From JAEZHK01 sp040768845 (GTDB taxonomy: Bacteria > Bacillota > Clostridia > Christensenellales > Aristaeellaceae), in assembly GCA_040768845.1 (NCBI GenBank), contig JAXGME010000008.1, forward strand, positions 186,001 to 250,000: a stretch of DNA of 64,000 nt. The letters run 5' to 3'. The notes under the pieces are model-generated. The model was not told where the DNA came from, did no database searches, and was given only the letters and a program-made list of their open reading frames with translations. Shown here one piece after another: positions 34,533 through 42,627 of the stretch (its first letter is position 1; every line of letters starts with the position of its first letter). A program made the position numbers and the translations under genes.

Positions 34533-35452
34533 TCGGACGCGTAGCCATTTATTTCGCAGTACCCATCAATTGCAATATTTGCTTTTAACCTTCCGCATAT
34601 AATTTTTGTAAATACGCCTGCTGTTCCAACATCAGAAACATTAAATTTTCCGGTGCTTTCATTAAATGGAATCCGAAAATCTTCGCTGACTTTTTTTGCC
34701 TTTGCTTTGTCAGTAAGTGCATTTACCACACGATGGTCATACGTGAAAAACATTTTCGGCGTATGGCCTTTCATAGCAAATTCCTTAAATGCATTAATGT
34801 CATCGATTAAGTCTACTCCAGCAACCATTTCAAGCTTGCTTTCGCAAACCTTCTTATATGTTCTTTCGGCGTTAAGCATGCTTTCAAAGTTAAAATTTCC
34901 ACAGTACATTATTCCATCTTTAACAATGAAATCGCACGTATCTGAAAACTGCAAGATTGGTTCTTCACTCTTTACGAGTGTATTATTCCTCGCTTTTATG
35001 TATTTTTTCCTCTTTAAATTTATTACCGGATTTCTTTTCGTTATGAGAATAATTTCCTTGTCACTACCAGAATCGTTATACGTGCCAACAAAAGCGTATG
35101 CTTGAAACATATGGTTTTCCAAACTTCTCTGGTCGTCATTATTCCGTATTGCGGTGCGCAGCAGTTCCCATGCACCATTTAAGGGGGATTCTGCTAAGCG
35201 AATACGAATTATTTGGCTTTTAGTGTTTTCTCCGTTGTAATCAAATATTCCTTGTGCTTCCCTTGCTTTTCTTAGAAACAAATCTCCTTGTGATGCAGCT
35301 ATTGTTTGCGCTTCGTTACCATCTTCAAAGTCAATTCTTTGTGCAGTAAAGGTTTCCCCATCGTCGTGATGCTTATAGGAAATCAATGATACAGCCCAAG
35401 TCGTAGTATTTCGCAATATTGTTACGCATTGTTCAAGAAAAGCGATTGACAT
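34517..35452 (-). CDS. kwaB: KwaB-like DUF4868 protein (Kiwa defence)
   Basis: 311 aa from ATG 35452, with GGGGGTG 6 nt upstream. The length and layout fit DUF4868/KwaB: an N-terminal domain with VSLISYKHHDD and EDGNEAQTIAASQ, a middle IILITKRNPVINL, then DTCDFIVKDGIMYCGNFNFESMLN and a C-terminal helical region ending CEINGYASDYSDI. In characterised systems KwaB binds DNA and restrains phage replication or late transcription. Here it is convergent with the KwaA-like gene and has its own consensus promoter, whereas Kiwa genes normally form one operon. Confidence 0.65.
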   Translation of the reverse strand: MSIAFLEQCVTILRNTTTWAVSLISYKHHDDGETFTAQRIDFEDGNEAQTIAASQGDLFLRKAREAQGIFDYNGENTKSQIIRIRLAESPLNGAWELLRTAIRNNDDQRSLENHMFQAYAFVGTYNDSGSDKEIILITKRNPVINLKRKKYIKARNNTLVKSEEPILQFSDTCDFIVKDGIMYCGNFNFESMLNAERTYKKVCESKLEMVAGVDLIDDINAFKEFAMKGHTPKMFFTYDHRVVNALTDKAKAKKVSEDFRIPFNESTGKFNVSDVGTAGVFTKIICGRLKANIAIDGYCEINGYASDYSDI

Positions 35453-35566
35453 AAAATACACCCCCACATTTTGAGCTTCTTATTGTTGACAGTATCGAAA
35501 TTAACAAATCTCATGTCTGGTGTAGCGTGGGGCGCTTTGAAACAAATCCGTCTGCGTATTGGATGT

Positions 35567-35595
35567 ATTATAACACAAATAGCTTTTTGTGTAAA
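35567..35595 (-). promoter_or_regulatory. promoter of the KwaB-like gene
   Basis: Minus strand TTTACA (35590-35595), 17 nt, TATAAT (35567-35572), about 115 nt upstream of the start codon. Near-consensus sigma-70 promoter. Confidence 0.8.
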
Positions 35596-35650
35596 CAGGG
35601 TAGAAACATGCATCTGTAGCCGCTTGCCTGCCCACGATTTTTATCCTTAA

Positions 35651-35685
35651 CGTCACACCACTTACGCAACCCGCGTATTTAACCC
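35651..35685 (+). promoter_or_regulatory. shared prophage promoter/operator element, copy 5
   Basis: CGTCACAC, 15 nt, CGTATTTAACCC, ending 30 nt before the ATG at 35715. Confidence 0.75.
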
Positions 35686-35714
35686 TATCAGTAAATACAA
35701 AGGGGGATTGCACC

Positions 35715-36095
35715 ATGGAACAAGAAAAACTTGTGAAAATCCTTTACGCATGTGGTGGGAAGGGCAATAACAGCATGGCGTCGGAGTGCCGGACATGTCC
35801 GCTTCGCAATGAATCCAAGCGGTGCTTTTACGCATGGCTTGAAGCGGCGGAGCTTATCGAGGAACAGGCGGCCAGAATCGCGGTTCTCACCGCGGAACTT
35901 GATCGGGCAAGGGAACAGGCCACCAACCCGCCGTTTCTGAAACGCTGCACCACCTGTCACTTTTCCACAGCCCCGGATACCTCCGACCCATGTGCGGCGT
36001 GCAAGGCGGAACCCGGACACAAGTATTGGACACCGCCGGTACGCAGGGCCATGTTTGGGGCCGCGTCCATGGCTGGGGGTGCCCCCAATGCCTAA
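35715..36095 (+). CDS. hypothetical Cys-rich phage protein (126 aa)
   Basis: GGGGGA precedes the ATG. Cysteine pairs at CRTCPLRNESKRC and CTTCHFS then CAACKAEPGH flank a coiled-coil helix (IEEQAARIAVLTAELDRAREQA). It could bind two metal ions. The C-terminal 20 residues are low complexity. First gene of the operon ending in primase. Confidence 0.6.
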   Translation: MEQEKLVKILYACGGKGNNSMASECRTCPLRNESKRCFYAWLEAAELIEEQAARIAVLTAELDRAREQATNPPFLKRCTTCHFSTAPDTSDPCAACKAEPGHKYWTPPVRRAMFGAASMAGGAPNA

Positions 36096-36396
36096 CCGTT
36101 CACAAAGAGGCGTCCGGGTGTTGGGTAAGGCTTTCCGGGGGCGGTGTGAGGGCTGCGGGGCAACGCTGTGCGCCCACCATGCCTACCGGTACGCGGACGA
36201 CGCCAACGGGGCAATCTCCAACAGCGCCCCGTGGTTGTGTGCCACGTGCTATGAGAAGGCCACCGGCAAGCACGTAAAAAACGACGTGGAGCATTTCAAA
36301 GACCGGTTGATGGCCGTGGTGCGGAAATGTGCCGCGTCCGGCGTGGAACTTGGCCGGGTGGACGTACTGGAAAAGGTGATTAGGGGGTGCAAGTAG
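36088..36396 (+). CDS. hypothetical zinc-binding phage protein (102 aa)
   Basis: ATG 36088 overlaps the previous stop by 8 nt. Zinc ligands EGCGATLCAHHAYRY and WLCATCYEKATGKH suggest a treble-clef-like fold. A C-terminal helix follows (FKDRLMAVVRKCAAS). Function unknown. Confidence 0.6.
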   Translation: MPNRSQRGVRVLGKAFRGRCEGCGATLCAHHAYRYADDANGAISNSAPWLCATCYEKATGKHVKNDVEHFKDRLMAVVRKCAASGVELGRVDVLEKVIRGCK

Positions 36397-36689
36397 TGCG
36401 GGTGATTGACGGCGACAACCTCTTTGGGCTGGTAAAAGGTTCCCCGTTTTATGACAACCGGGACAGGGACAAAACGTTGGATATGATCGACGCCACGCCC
36501 ACTCTCTACCTTGACGGATGGCCCCGCCGGGGCTTCTGGAAACCCGCAAGGAACGGGGCCGGGGTGAATTGCTCCCGGTGTGGCCGAAAAATGCGGCGGC
36601 AAACCCACTTTAGCCGAGACGACTTTTGCCCGAAGTGCGGGGCACAAATGTATGAGGGGGTGGGCGTGCCGTGTGATGGAAGCTCCTAA
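36396..36689 (+). CDS. hypothetical zinc-ribbon protein (97 aa)
   Basis: GTG start at 36396 with AGGGGG 8 nt upstream, overlapping the previous stop codon. VNCSRCGRKMRRQTHFSR and FCPKCGAQMYE form a four-cysteine ribbon. The N-terminal part (VIDGDNLFGLVKGSPFYDNRDRD) is unassigned. Confidence 0.58.
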   Translation: MRVIDGDNLFGLVKGSPFYDNRDRDKTLDMIDATPTLYLDGWPRRGFWKPARNGAGVNCSRCGRKMRRQTHFSRDDFCPKCGAQMYEGVGVPCDGSS

Positions 36690-36773
36690 AGCGGATTCTC
36701 ATAATCATGGTCGTTCGGGCGCTTCTCACATGGTGAATATGCACTTTCAATGAAAGGAAACGAGGGGCTACAC

Positions 36774-37715
36774 ATGAGAATTGACGGCTACAACGTCCCG
36801 GTAGACATTGAGGGGGAGCTTACCACGATTGATTGGGGAATCAATGCCCGCTTTTACCCCGGAAAGATTCACGCGTGCAGCCCCTTCAGAAATGAGGGAA
36901 CCCCGTCTTTTGTGGTGTTCCTTGATCAAGGGAATTGGGTTGACCGGGGCTTAGCCAAGCCCGGATATGAGAAAGGCGACCTTATCACCCTATTGGCCTA
37001 TTTGCAGGGCACCGACCGAGAGAACGTGAAGCGTTACCTCATTCGGAAATACCTTGCTATCGACGTGGAGGGGCTTACCCTTGACCTGAAACTGACCCTT
37101 GAAAAACCCGCTTACCCTGTGCTGGATACCGCCGTGCTGGACAACCTCCACCCGTCGGACTATCTGGCCGGGCGTGGGATAGACTATGAAACACAGGCAC
37201 GCTATCGGGTGGGCTATCACGCATTCAAAAAGGCGGCGGTGCTCCCATGGTTCGATGAAAAGGGCAATCTGGTAAACGTCAAATACCGGTCGGTGGAGGG
37301 AAAGACGTTTTGGTGTGCAGACGGAGGGCAGTCCCTGAGCGGGCACCTGTTCGGGTATGCGCAAACTTTACAGGCGGACACCCTGCATATCACCGAAGCG
37401 GAAATTGACACCCTGTATCTTGCGGCGCACGGGTACGCGTCCGTGGCGTTGGGAACGGCACACATGAGCGCAATTCAGGAAAATTTAATCTTGAAACACC
37501 CTGCAAAAACCGTAATTATCGCCACAGACAGCGACAAAGCGGGGGAAAAGTGCGCAAGGGACATAGCCCGGCGGCTGGGAGGGTTCAAAGCATTGGAGCG
37601 GGTTGTATTCCCGGAAGGTTGTAAAGACGTGAACGACATTCGCCCCCTGACCTTGCAAACGGCAATCCCTCCATTTTTCATTTCGGGTATGCCGGTGGAG
37701 AAGGTGAGTGCGTGA
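36774..37715 (+). CDS. DnaG-like phage primase (TOPRIM)
   Basis: 313 aa from ATG 36774 with GAGGGG upstream. N-terminal domain: HACSPFRNEGTPSFVVFLDQGNWVDRGL corresponds to the CHC2-like primase zinc-finger region, though only one Cys is visible there, so metal binding may be lost. The TOPRIM domain has TLHITEAEIDTLYLAAHG (catalytic Glu) and VIIATDSDKAGEKCARDIARRL (DxD). It would make RNA primers with the helicase at 30918. Last gene before attR. Confidence 0.82.
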   Translation: MRIDGYNVPVDIEGELTTIDWGINARFYPGKIHACSPFRNEGTPSFVVFLDQGNWVDRGLAKPGYEKGDLITLLAYLQGTDRENVKRYLIRKYLAIDVEGLTLDLKLTLEKPAYPVLDTAVLDNLHPSDYLAGRGIDYETQARYRVGYHAFKKAAVLPWFDEKGNLVNVKYRSVEGKTFWCADGGQSLSGHLFGYAQTLQADTLHITEAEIDTLYLAAHGYASVALGTAHMSAIQENLILKHPAKTVIIATDSDKAGEKCARDIARRLGGFKALERVVFPEGCKDVNDIRPLTLQTAIPPFFISGMPVEKVSA

Positions 37716-37871
37716 ATGATAATGGGAGCGTCCCACGGCAACACAGGCCGTATACAGTCGGTCAAACGGAAATCGTTGTTTTCCCGCTGCACAGTTTGTG
37801 CACAATTTGGGGCAGTTTTTTTTCCGCGCGTACAATAGGAAACGATAATTACGAGTGTCAAAAAAGTTGTG

Positions 37872-37917
37872 TTCATACCCGGAGTGTCGTTGGTTCGAAT
37901 CCGACCGCCGCTACCAA
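37872..37917 (+). other. attR (46-bp direct repeat, right copy)
   Basis: Exact copy of 846-891. It is a 3' tRNA half, not a complete tRNA gene; no 5' half precedes it. Confidence 0.95.
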
Positions 37918-37920
37918 AGA

Positions 37921-37960
37921 AAAGGCCCCAAAATCAAAGGATTTCGGGGCCTTTTCTTTT
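37921..37960 (+). terminator. terminator immediately right of attR
   Basis: AAAGGCCCC with GGGGCCTTT, followed by TCTTTTT. Before integration it would have been the terminator of the tRNA-Met operon. Confidence 0.85.
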
Positions 37961-37991
37961 TATCCATGGGCTGGCCGCACGGTTGACGCCG

Positions 37992-38765
37992 TCAGGCCAG
38001 GAGCAGTTTGATGCCCTTTTCCAGGATGAAGTCCTGATAGTGCGGGGGGATCTTCGAATCGGTGACGATGATGTCGACGCTGGAGATGTTTGTCAGGTAG
38101 GACTGGCACACGCGGCCGAATTTCGATGAATCGATGAGCAGGATCTTTGTAAGGCTTGATTCGATCGCCGCCCGCTTCATGCCCGTCTCGTAGGAGAGGG
38201 GGCAGGTGATCCCCAGGGTTTCGTGAAAACCGCCGGCCGTGAGAAAGAGTTTGCTCGCCCGCGAATTGCGCAGAAGGCTGATGCCTTCCGGGCCTTCAAA
38301 CATCTGGGCTTCGGGGTGGTAGGCGCCCCCGCCGACGATGAGCTTGCAGGACGGCTTTGTAATGAGTTCCTGAATGACGTTCAGGGCCCAGCAGATGATC
38401 GTGCAATTCGTATCCTTGGGAATCGCCTGGGCGAAACAGAAGGCGGTGGACCCGGAGTCGAGCATGAACGTATCGTTTGGGTTCAAAAGGGACGCGGCCT
38501 TTATGCCGATTCGGATTTTTTCTTCGATGTAAACCTCTTCCTGGGTTTGAAGGATGTAGGAAGGCGCCCCGGTGTCCTGCGCCTGGTTGTAAATTGCCCC
38601 GCCGCGAATCAACTTCACAACATTTTGTGAAGCCAGAGTATCGAGATCGCGCCGGATCGTCATGGTGGAAACGCCCATGGAATCCGACAGAGCCTTGTAG
38701 GTAACAACCGTATTGGCCTGAGCGAGCGCCAGAATTTGGCTCAGCCTGTCTTCTTTCTTTCCCAT
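37992..38765 (-). CDS. DeoR-family transcriptional regulator
   Basis: 257 aa from ATG 38765. N-terminal winged helix (KKEDRLSQILALAQANTVVTYKALSDSMGVSTMTIRRDLDTLA), then the sugar-phosphate-binding DeoR C-domain (DTFMLDSGSTAFCFAQAI, LIVGGGAYHPEAQMFEG, KRAAIESS-KILLIDSSKFG). DeoR proteins usually repress sugar genes until a phosphorylated intermediate binds. Divergent from the SDR-DeoC operon, whose promoter region holds an inverted repeat. A TTG at 38795 is an alternative start. Confidence 0.9.
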   Translation of the reverse strand: MGKKEDRLSQILALAQANTVVTYKALSDSMGVSTMTIRRDLDTLASQNVVKLIRGGAIYNQAQDTGAPSYILQTQEEVYIEEKIRIGIKAASLLNPNDTFMLDSGSTAFCFAQAIPKDTNCTIICWALNVIQELITKPSCKLIVGGGAYHPEAQMFEGPEGISLLRNSRASKLFLTAGGFHETLGITCPLSYETGMKRAAIESSLTKILLIDSSKFGRVCQSYLTNISSVDIIVTDSKIPPHYQDFILEKGIKLLLA

Positions 38766-38961
38766 AAAAGTGTCAAAACCGCTCCGTCTTTGCAAAATTC
38801 ATTGAAATTGTAACATTCCGCCCCAGGCTTGTCAAGGAAAAACATCACAAAGCCTCGGCCGCCGCCGGGCTTTCGATCCCGTACGGAGAGGCGCCGTCCC
38901 CGCCGCGCTCCGGAACGCGCCCGCGTTCTCCGGGGAGCGGGCCCGCTCCCCCCTCCGTTAG

Positions 38962-39017
38962 AATGTTACGAAATTAACATTATTGCTATTGACTTGTCCT
39001 ATATTTCACGTTATAAT
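38962..39017 (+). promoter_or_regulatory. promoter and putative operator of the SDR-deoC operon
   Basis: TTGACT (38989-38994), 17 nt, TATAAT (39012-39017). Just upstream is a perfect inverted repeat AATGTTA (38962-38968), 6 nt, TAACATT (38975-38981). A GTAACATT half-site recurs at 38810-38817 upstream of the DeoR-type gene, so one repressor may control both units. Confidence 0.72.
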
Positions 39018-39081
39018 GATAAATGATAGAACATATTCCATTATGTTGTGCGTCCGAGACTTTATTTTGGGAGGTAATCCG

Positions 39082-39837
39082 ATGAGAGCTGACAGATTTA
39101 CCAACAAGGTCGCGTTCGTAACCGGGGCCGGACAGGGCATGGGCCAGCAGTTTGCCCTGGATTTGGCGGCGGAAGGCGCCAAGGTCGTCATTTCCGACAT
39201 CAGCGTGCCGGCGCTTGAGGAAACGGAAGGCATGCTGAAGGAAAAGGGCGCGGACTTTCTTTCGCTGGTTTGCGATGTCTCCCAATACGATCAGGTCGAG
39301 GCGGCCTTTGAAAAAACCGTCGCCAAGTACGGCAGGGTTGACATCCTCATCAATAACGCGGGCATCTTGAAAAGCGCGACGATTGAAGATACGTCCCTTG
39401 AGCTCATCGATCTCACCATTGACGTCAACATCAAGGGCGTGCTGTACTGCATCAAGGTGGCCACGCCCTACATGAAGAAGCAGGGCTATGGGAAGATCGT
39501 CAACCTCGCCTCGATCACCGGGAAAAACGGCGACAACAGCACGACGTTTGTGTATGGCGCTTCCAAGGGCGCCGTCATCACGCTGACCAGATCCGTTGCC
39601 AGGCAGCTGGGGCCCTTCGGAATCACCTGCAACGCGCTGGCGCCCCACGCCGTCATGACGAAGATGATGGCGTACTGGGATGAGTCGAAGAAAAAGGCGA
39701 TGGCGGACAAGATTCCCGTGCGGCGGCTCAGCACGATCCAGGATGTTTCCAACCTCGCGCTCTTCCTGGCTTCCGATGAATCGGCGTTCATCACGGGCGA
39801 AACCGTCAACATTAACGGCGGCTACTACATGGATTGA
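39082..39837 (+). CDS. SDR-family NAD(P)-dependent oxidoreductase
   Basis: 251 aa from ATG 39082 with GGGAGG upstream. Classical short-chain dehydrogenase: TGAGQGMG cofactor loop, NNAG motif, catalytic Ser in LASITG and Tyr/Lys in YGASKGA, C-terminal ITGETVNINGGYYMD. Likely oxidises or reduces a sugar alcohol or ketose in the first step of the pathway feeding the adjacent aldolase. Substrate not determined. Confidence 0.92.
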   Translation: MRADRFTNKVAFVTGAGQGMGQQFALDLAAEGAKVVISDISVPALEETEGMLKEKGADFLSLVCDVSQYDQVEAAFEKTVAKYGRVDILINNAGILKSATIEDTSLELIDLTIDVNIKGVLYCIKVATPYMKKQGYGKIVNLASITGKNGDNSTTFVYGASKGAVITLTRSVARQLGPFGITCNALAPHAVMTKMMAYWDESKKKAMADKIPVRRLSTIQDVSNLALFLASDESAFITGETVNINGGYYMD

Positions 39838-39849
39838 TGGGGGAACAAA

Positions 39850-40545
39850 ATGGAAAATTTGATGAAACCGCTCACGGAAAGGGAAATTGACAGCCTGTCG
39901 AAGGCGGACCTCGCGCGGTTTATCGACCACACGATGCTCAAGGCCAACGCCGTCACCACGGATATTGAAAAGCTCTGCAACGAGGCAAAGCGCTACGGGT
40001 TCTGCTCCGTGTGCGTGAATTCCTGCCGGGTGCCGCTCGCCGCCAACGCGCTCCGGGGCACCGGGATCGGCGTTTGCACGGTCGTGGGGTTTCCCCTTGG
40101 CGCAATGTCCAGCGCCTCGAAGGCCTTCGAGGCTTCGGAGGCCGTAGCGAACGGAGCGACGGAAGTCGACATGGTGCTCAACGTGGGTGCGCTGAAGGCC
40201 GGCGAAACGGACGATGTCTACCGCGACATCAAGGCGGTGCGCGAGGCCACGAAGGGCAAGGCGCTTTTGAAGGTAATCATCGAAACCTGCCTTTTGTCCG
40301 ATGAGGAAAAAGTGATGGCCTGCCGGGTTTCCGTGAAGGCCGGGGCGGACTTCGTCAAGACGTCCACGGGCTTCTCGACCGCCGGCGCCAAGGTGGAGGA
40401 TATCGCCCTCATGCGCAGGACCGTCGGGCCCGATGTCGGCGTCAAGGCTTCGGGCGGAATCAGAACCGCCGAGGATGCCGTCGCGATGCTTCGCGCGGGC
40501 GCCACCCGAATTGGCTGTGGCGCGGGGGTTGCCATCATCGCCTGA
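39850..40545 (+). CDS. deoC: deoxyribose-phosphate aldolase-type enzyme
   Basis: 231 aa, 12 nt after the SDR gene. DeoC family TIM barrel: FIDHTMLKANA, VCVNSCRVPLA, GFPLGAMSS, EVDMVLNVGALK, Schiff-base Lys in FVKTSTGFST and the second Lys in GVKASGGIR. Cleaves 2-deoxyribose 5-phosphate to acetaldehyde and glyceraldehyde 3-phosphate, or a related sugar phosphate. In this locus (ribulokinase-type kinase, epimerase-like protein) a different substrate is possible. Confidence 0.92.
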   Translation: MENLMKPLTEREIDSLSKADLARFIDHTMLKANAVTTDIEKLCNEAKRYGFCSVCVNSCRVPLAANALRGTGIGVCTVVGFPLGAMSSASKAFEASEAVANGATEVDMVLNVGALKAGETDDVYRDIKAVREATKGKALLKVIIETCLLSDEEKVMACRVSVKAGADFVKTSTGFSTAGAKVEDIALMRRTVGPDVGVKASGGIRTAEDAVAMLRAGATRIGCGAGVAIIA

Positions 40546-40566
40546 TTGCGCGGGTTATCCGTCGTT

Positions 40567-40599
40567 CATGCCTCCGCGGTTTTCGCGGAGGCATGTTTT
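40567..40599 (+). terminator. terminator of the SDR-deoC operon
   Basis: CATGCCTCCGCG (40567-40578), 5-nt loop, CGCGGAGGCATG (40584-40595), then TTTT. Confidence 0.9.
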
Positions 40600-40626
40600 C
40601 CGGAAAAACGCCCCTTCGCGCGAAAA

Positions 40627-40893
40627 GGCCCGGCCATCCTAGGCGGATGGCCGGGCCGCAGACCATCCCAAAAGTCCCTGGCAGACTTCAATCGTTCCCG
40701 GTGGCACGTACGTCGGGAACGGTTTCTCCCCCCAGTGCGCACACCGGGGGGAGAAACAGCACCATACGTCAGCACACCGCCCGGAAATGCGTGAGCATTT
40801 CAGGTGTGCGCAGGCTTTCTCCTTCGCATCAAAAAACCTCGCAGGGTTTTTTGATGCTTTGAGGCCCGGCCATCCTAGGCGGATGGCCGGGCC
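40627..40893. repeat. hairpin array flanked by two identical 31-bp palindromes
   Basis: Two copies of GGCCCGGCCATCC, TAGGC, GGATGGCCGGGCC (40627-40657 and 40863-40893) enclose three further hairpins. These are CGTTCCCG/CGGGAACG (40693-40721), GTTTCTCCCCCC/GGGGGGAGAAAC (40722-40757), and GCATCAAAAAACC/GGTTTTTTGATGC (40826-40857, terminator-like). No gene is present. It lies between convergent operons and resembles a REP/BIME-like palindromic repeat cluster. Confidence 0.8.
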
Positions 40894-40910
40894 GGGGGAA
40901 GCGCCTTTTG

Positions 40911-42569
40911 TCAAGCGCTTTGCTGTTCCTTTATGGCGAGCAGTTCCTTCATCACGCCGAAGAGATTGCTTGAAACCGGGGTGCCAAAGCCGTCGTGAAG
41001 CTGGCGGTAGAGGGCGTACAGCCTTTCATAGACGGCCACATTTTCCGGAATGGGCCGGTAGTACGCATCCATGACGTTTGTCATGCGGTCCTCGGCCTGT
41101 TCAAAGCCCGGATAGACGCCCGCGTTTACGGCCGCCGCGATCGCGCCGCCCAGCGCGCAGGTTTCGGCGTTCTTCGAAACGTAGAGATCCTTGTTGAGCA
41201 CATCCGCATAGATCTGCATGAAAACCCCGTCCTTCCGGGGGATTCCGCCGCAGGCGACCACCTTGTCAATCCGCAGCCCGCCTTCCTCCATCCTGTCGTG
41301 GATGACCCGGGCGCCGAAGGCGGTCCCTTCGATCAGGGCGCGATAGATTTCCGCGGCGCTCGTTTGCAGGGTCAAGCCGATGATCAGGCCCGTCAGGCGC
41401 TGATCGACGAGGATCGTCCGGTTGCCGTTGTTCCAGTCGAGGGACAAAAGCCCGCTCTGTCCGGGGCGGAGGCGGGAAGCCTCTTCGGAGAGCTGCCGGT
41501 GCGACTTGCCGCTCGGCGCCACGTACTTCACAAACCAGTTCAGAATATCGCCCACCGCACTTTGTCCGGCCTCTATGCCGTAGTAGCCGGGGAGGATCGA
41601 GTCGTGGACGATGCCGGCCATGCCCTTGATGCTCGGCCGTTTTCCCGCCTTCTTCAGCACGTACAGATCGCACGTGGAGGTTCCGATGGTCTTGACGAGA
41701 ATGCCCGGCCTGATGCCCGCGCCGATGCCGCCGAAGTGGGCATCAAACGCCGATACGCTGACGACGATGCCCGAGGGCAGACCCATGCGCTCCGCCCACT
41801 CGCGGCAAAGCCTGCCCGCCGGGGCGGATACGTCGCGCACCATGCGTTCGTTCAGCGTATGAAGAACCTTTACAAGCCTGGGGTCCAGGGCGCGGATGAA
41901 GTTCTCCGACGGAAAGCCGCCCCATTCGGGGTTAAACAGCGCCTTGTGCGATGCGGCGCATATGCCGCGCACCGCGTCGTCGATGCACCCTCCGCCCGTG
42001 AGGAGGTATACGAGCCAGTCGGCCACCTCGATCCACGTATAGGCCGCGTCATACACCGCGGGGTCGCTTCGGAGACAGCGCAGAACCTTCGCCCAATACC
42101 ATTCCGAGGAATATGCGCCGCCGACCATGTCCACGTATTCGGGGTTCACGGCATGCGCCAGCTTTGTGATGGTTTCGGCCTCGGCGGTGGCGCTGTGATC
42201 CTTCCAAAGCCAGATCGCCGCGTTGGGATTGTCCGCGAATTCCGCTTCCGCGCAGAGGGGAACCCCCATCTTCGAGACCGGGAGCACCGTGGAGCCGGTC
42301 GTGTCGATCCCGATGCCGACGATCTGGCTTGCGTCAAAGCCCTCCCCCGCGGCCTCGACGGCGAGTCTGACGGAGCGCTCCATGCCCTTGAGATAGTCGT
42401 CGGGGTTCTGGCGCACGACGTGGGGATTCGCCTTGTCCAGATAACTGCCGTCCACGCCGTGTTCGTATGCGTAGACCCCGGAGGCGAGTTCGCGCCCGTT
42501 TGCGGTATCGACCACCGCCGCCCGGACGGATGCCGAGCCATAATCGACACCAATGACGTACTTTCCCAT
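40911..42569 (-). CDS. araB: ribulokinase-type FGGY carbohydrate kinase
   Basis: 552 aa, the size of AraB. Close to L-ribulokinases: VDYGSASVRAAVVD, GIDTTGSTVLPV, FADNPNAAIWLWKDH, GGAYSSEWYWAKVL, SAFDAHFGGIGAG, VKTIGTSTCD, ALIEGTAFGARVI and ACGGIPRKDGVFMQIYADVL. It phosphorylates a ketopentose (ribulose type) with ATP. No araA or araD is present in the window, so the natural substrate may be another ketose or polyol. First gene of a unit read leftward? It is in fact the last of three minus-strand genes (43699, 42628, 40911). Confidence 0.85.
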   Translation of the reverse strand: MGKYVIGVDYGSASVRAAVVDTANGRELASGVYAYEHGVDGSYLDKANPHVVRQNPDDYLKGMERSVRLAVEAAGEGFDASQIVGIGIDTTGSTVLPVSKMGVPLCAEAEFADNPNAAIWLWKDHSATAEAETITKLAHAVNPEYVDMVGGAYSSEWYWAKVLRCLRSDPAVYDAAYTWIEVADWLVYLLTGGGCIDDAVRGICAASHKALFNPEWGGFPSENFIRALDPRLVKVLHTLNERMVRDVSAPAGRLCREWAERMGLPSGIVVSVSAFDAHFGGIGAGIRPGILVKTIGTSTCDLYVLKKAGKRPSIKGMAGIVHDSILPGYYGIEAGQSAVGDILNWFVKYVAPSGKSHRQLSEEASRLRPGQSGLLSLDWNNGNRTILVDQRLTGLIIGLTLQTSAAEIYRALIEGTAFGARVIHDRMEEGGLRIDKVVACGGIPRKDGVFMQIYADVLNKDLYVSKNAETCALGGAIAAAVNAGVYPGFEQAEDRMTNVMDAYYRPIPENVAVYERLYALYRQLHDGFGTPVSSNLFGVMKELLAIKEQQSA

Positions 42570-42627
42570 TTTGAGCTCCTTTCCTCCGATTGCTGACGGG
42601 CCCGCACGTCCGGGTAAGCCGGACGCA

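Larger units (their letters stand above)
846..37917. mobile_element. Integrated, rearranged prophage (about 37 kb) in tRNA-Met
   Basis: Bounded by a 46-bp perfect direct repeat of the tRNA 3' half, with a tyrosine integrase next to the left copy. Contents are tail, lysis, replication, recombination and regulatory phage genes plus two AT-rich cargo islands and two insertion sequences. No portal, major capsid, head protease or connector gene was found. Terminase, hub and XkdS genes are broken at junctions, so the element is very probably unable to form virions by itself. Excision may still be possible because integrase and both att repeats appear intact. Confidence 0.93.

Noticed and set aside
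37872..37917. Second tRNA-Met gene at the right end
   Set aside because: Only the 3' half is present; it is the att repeat.
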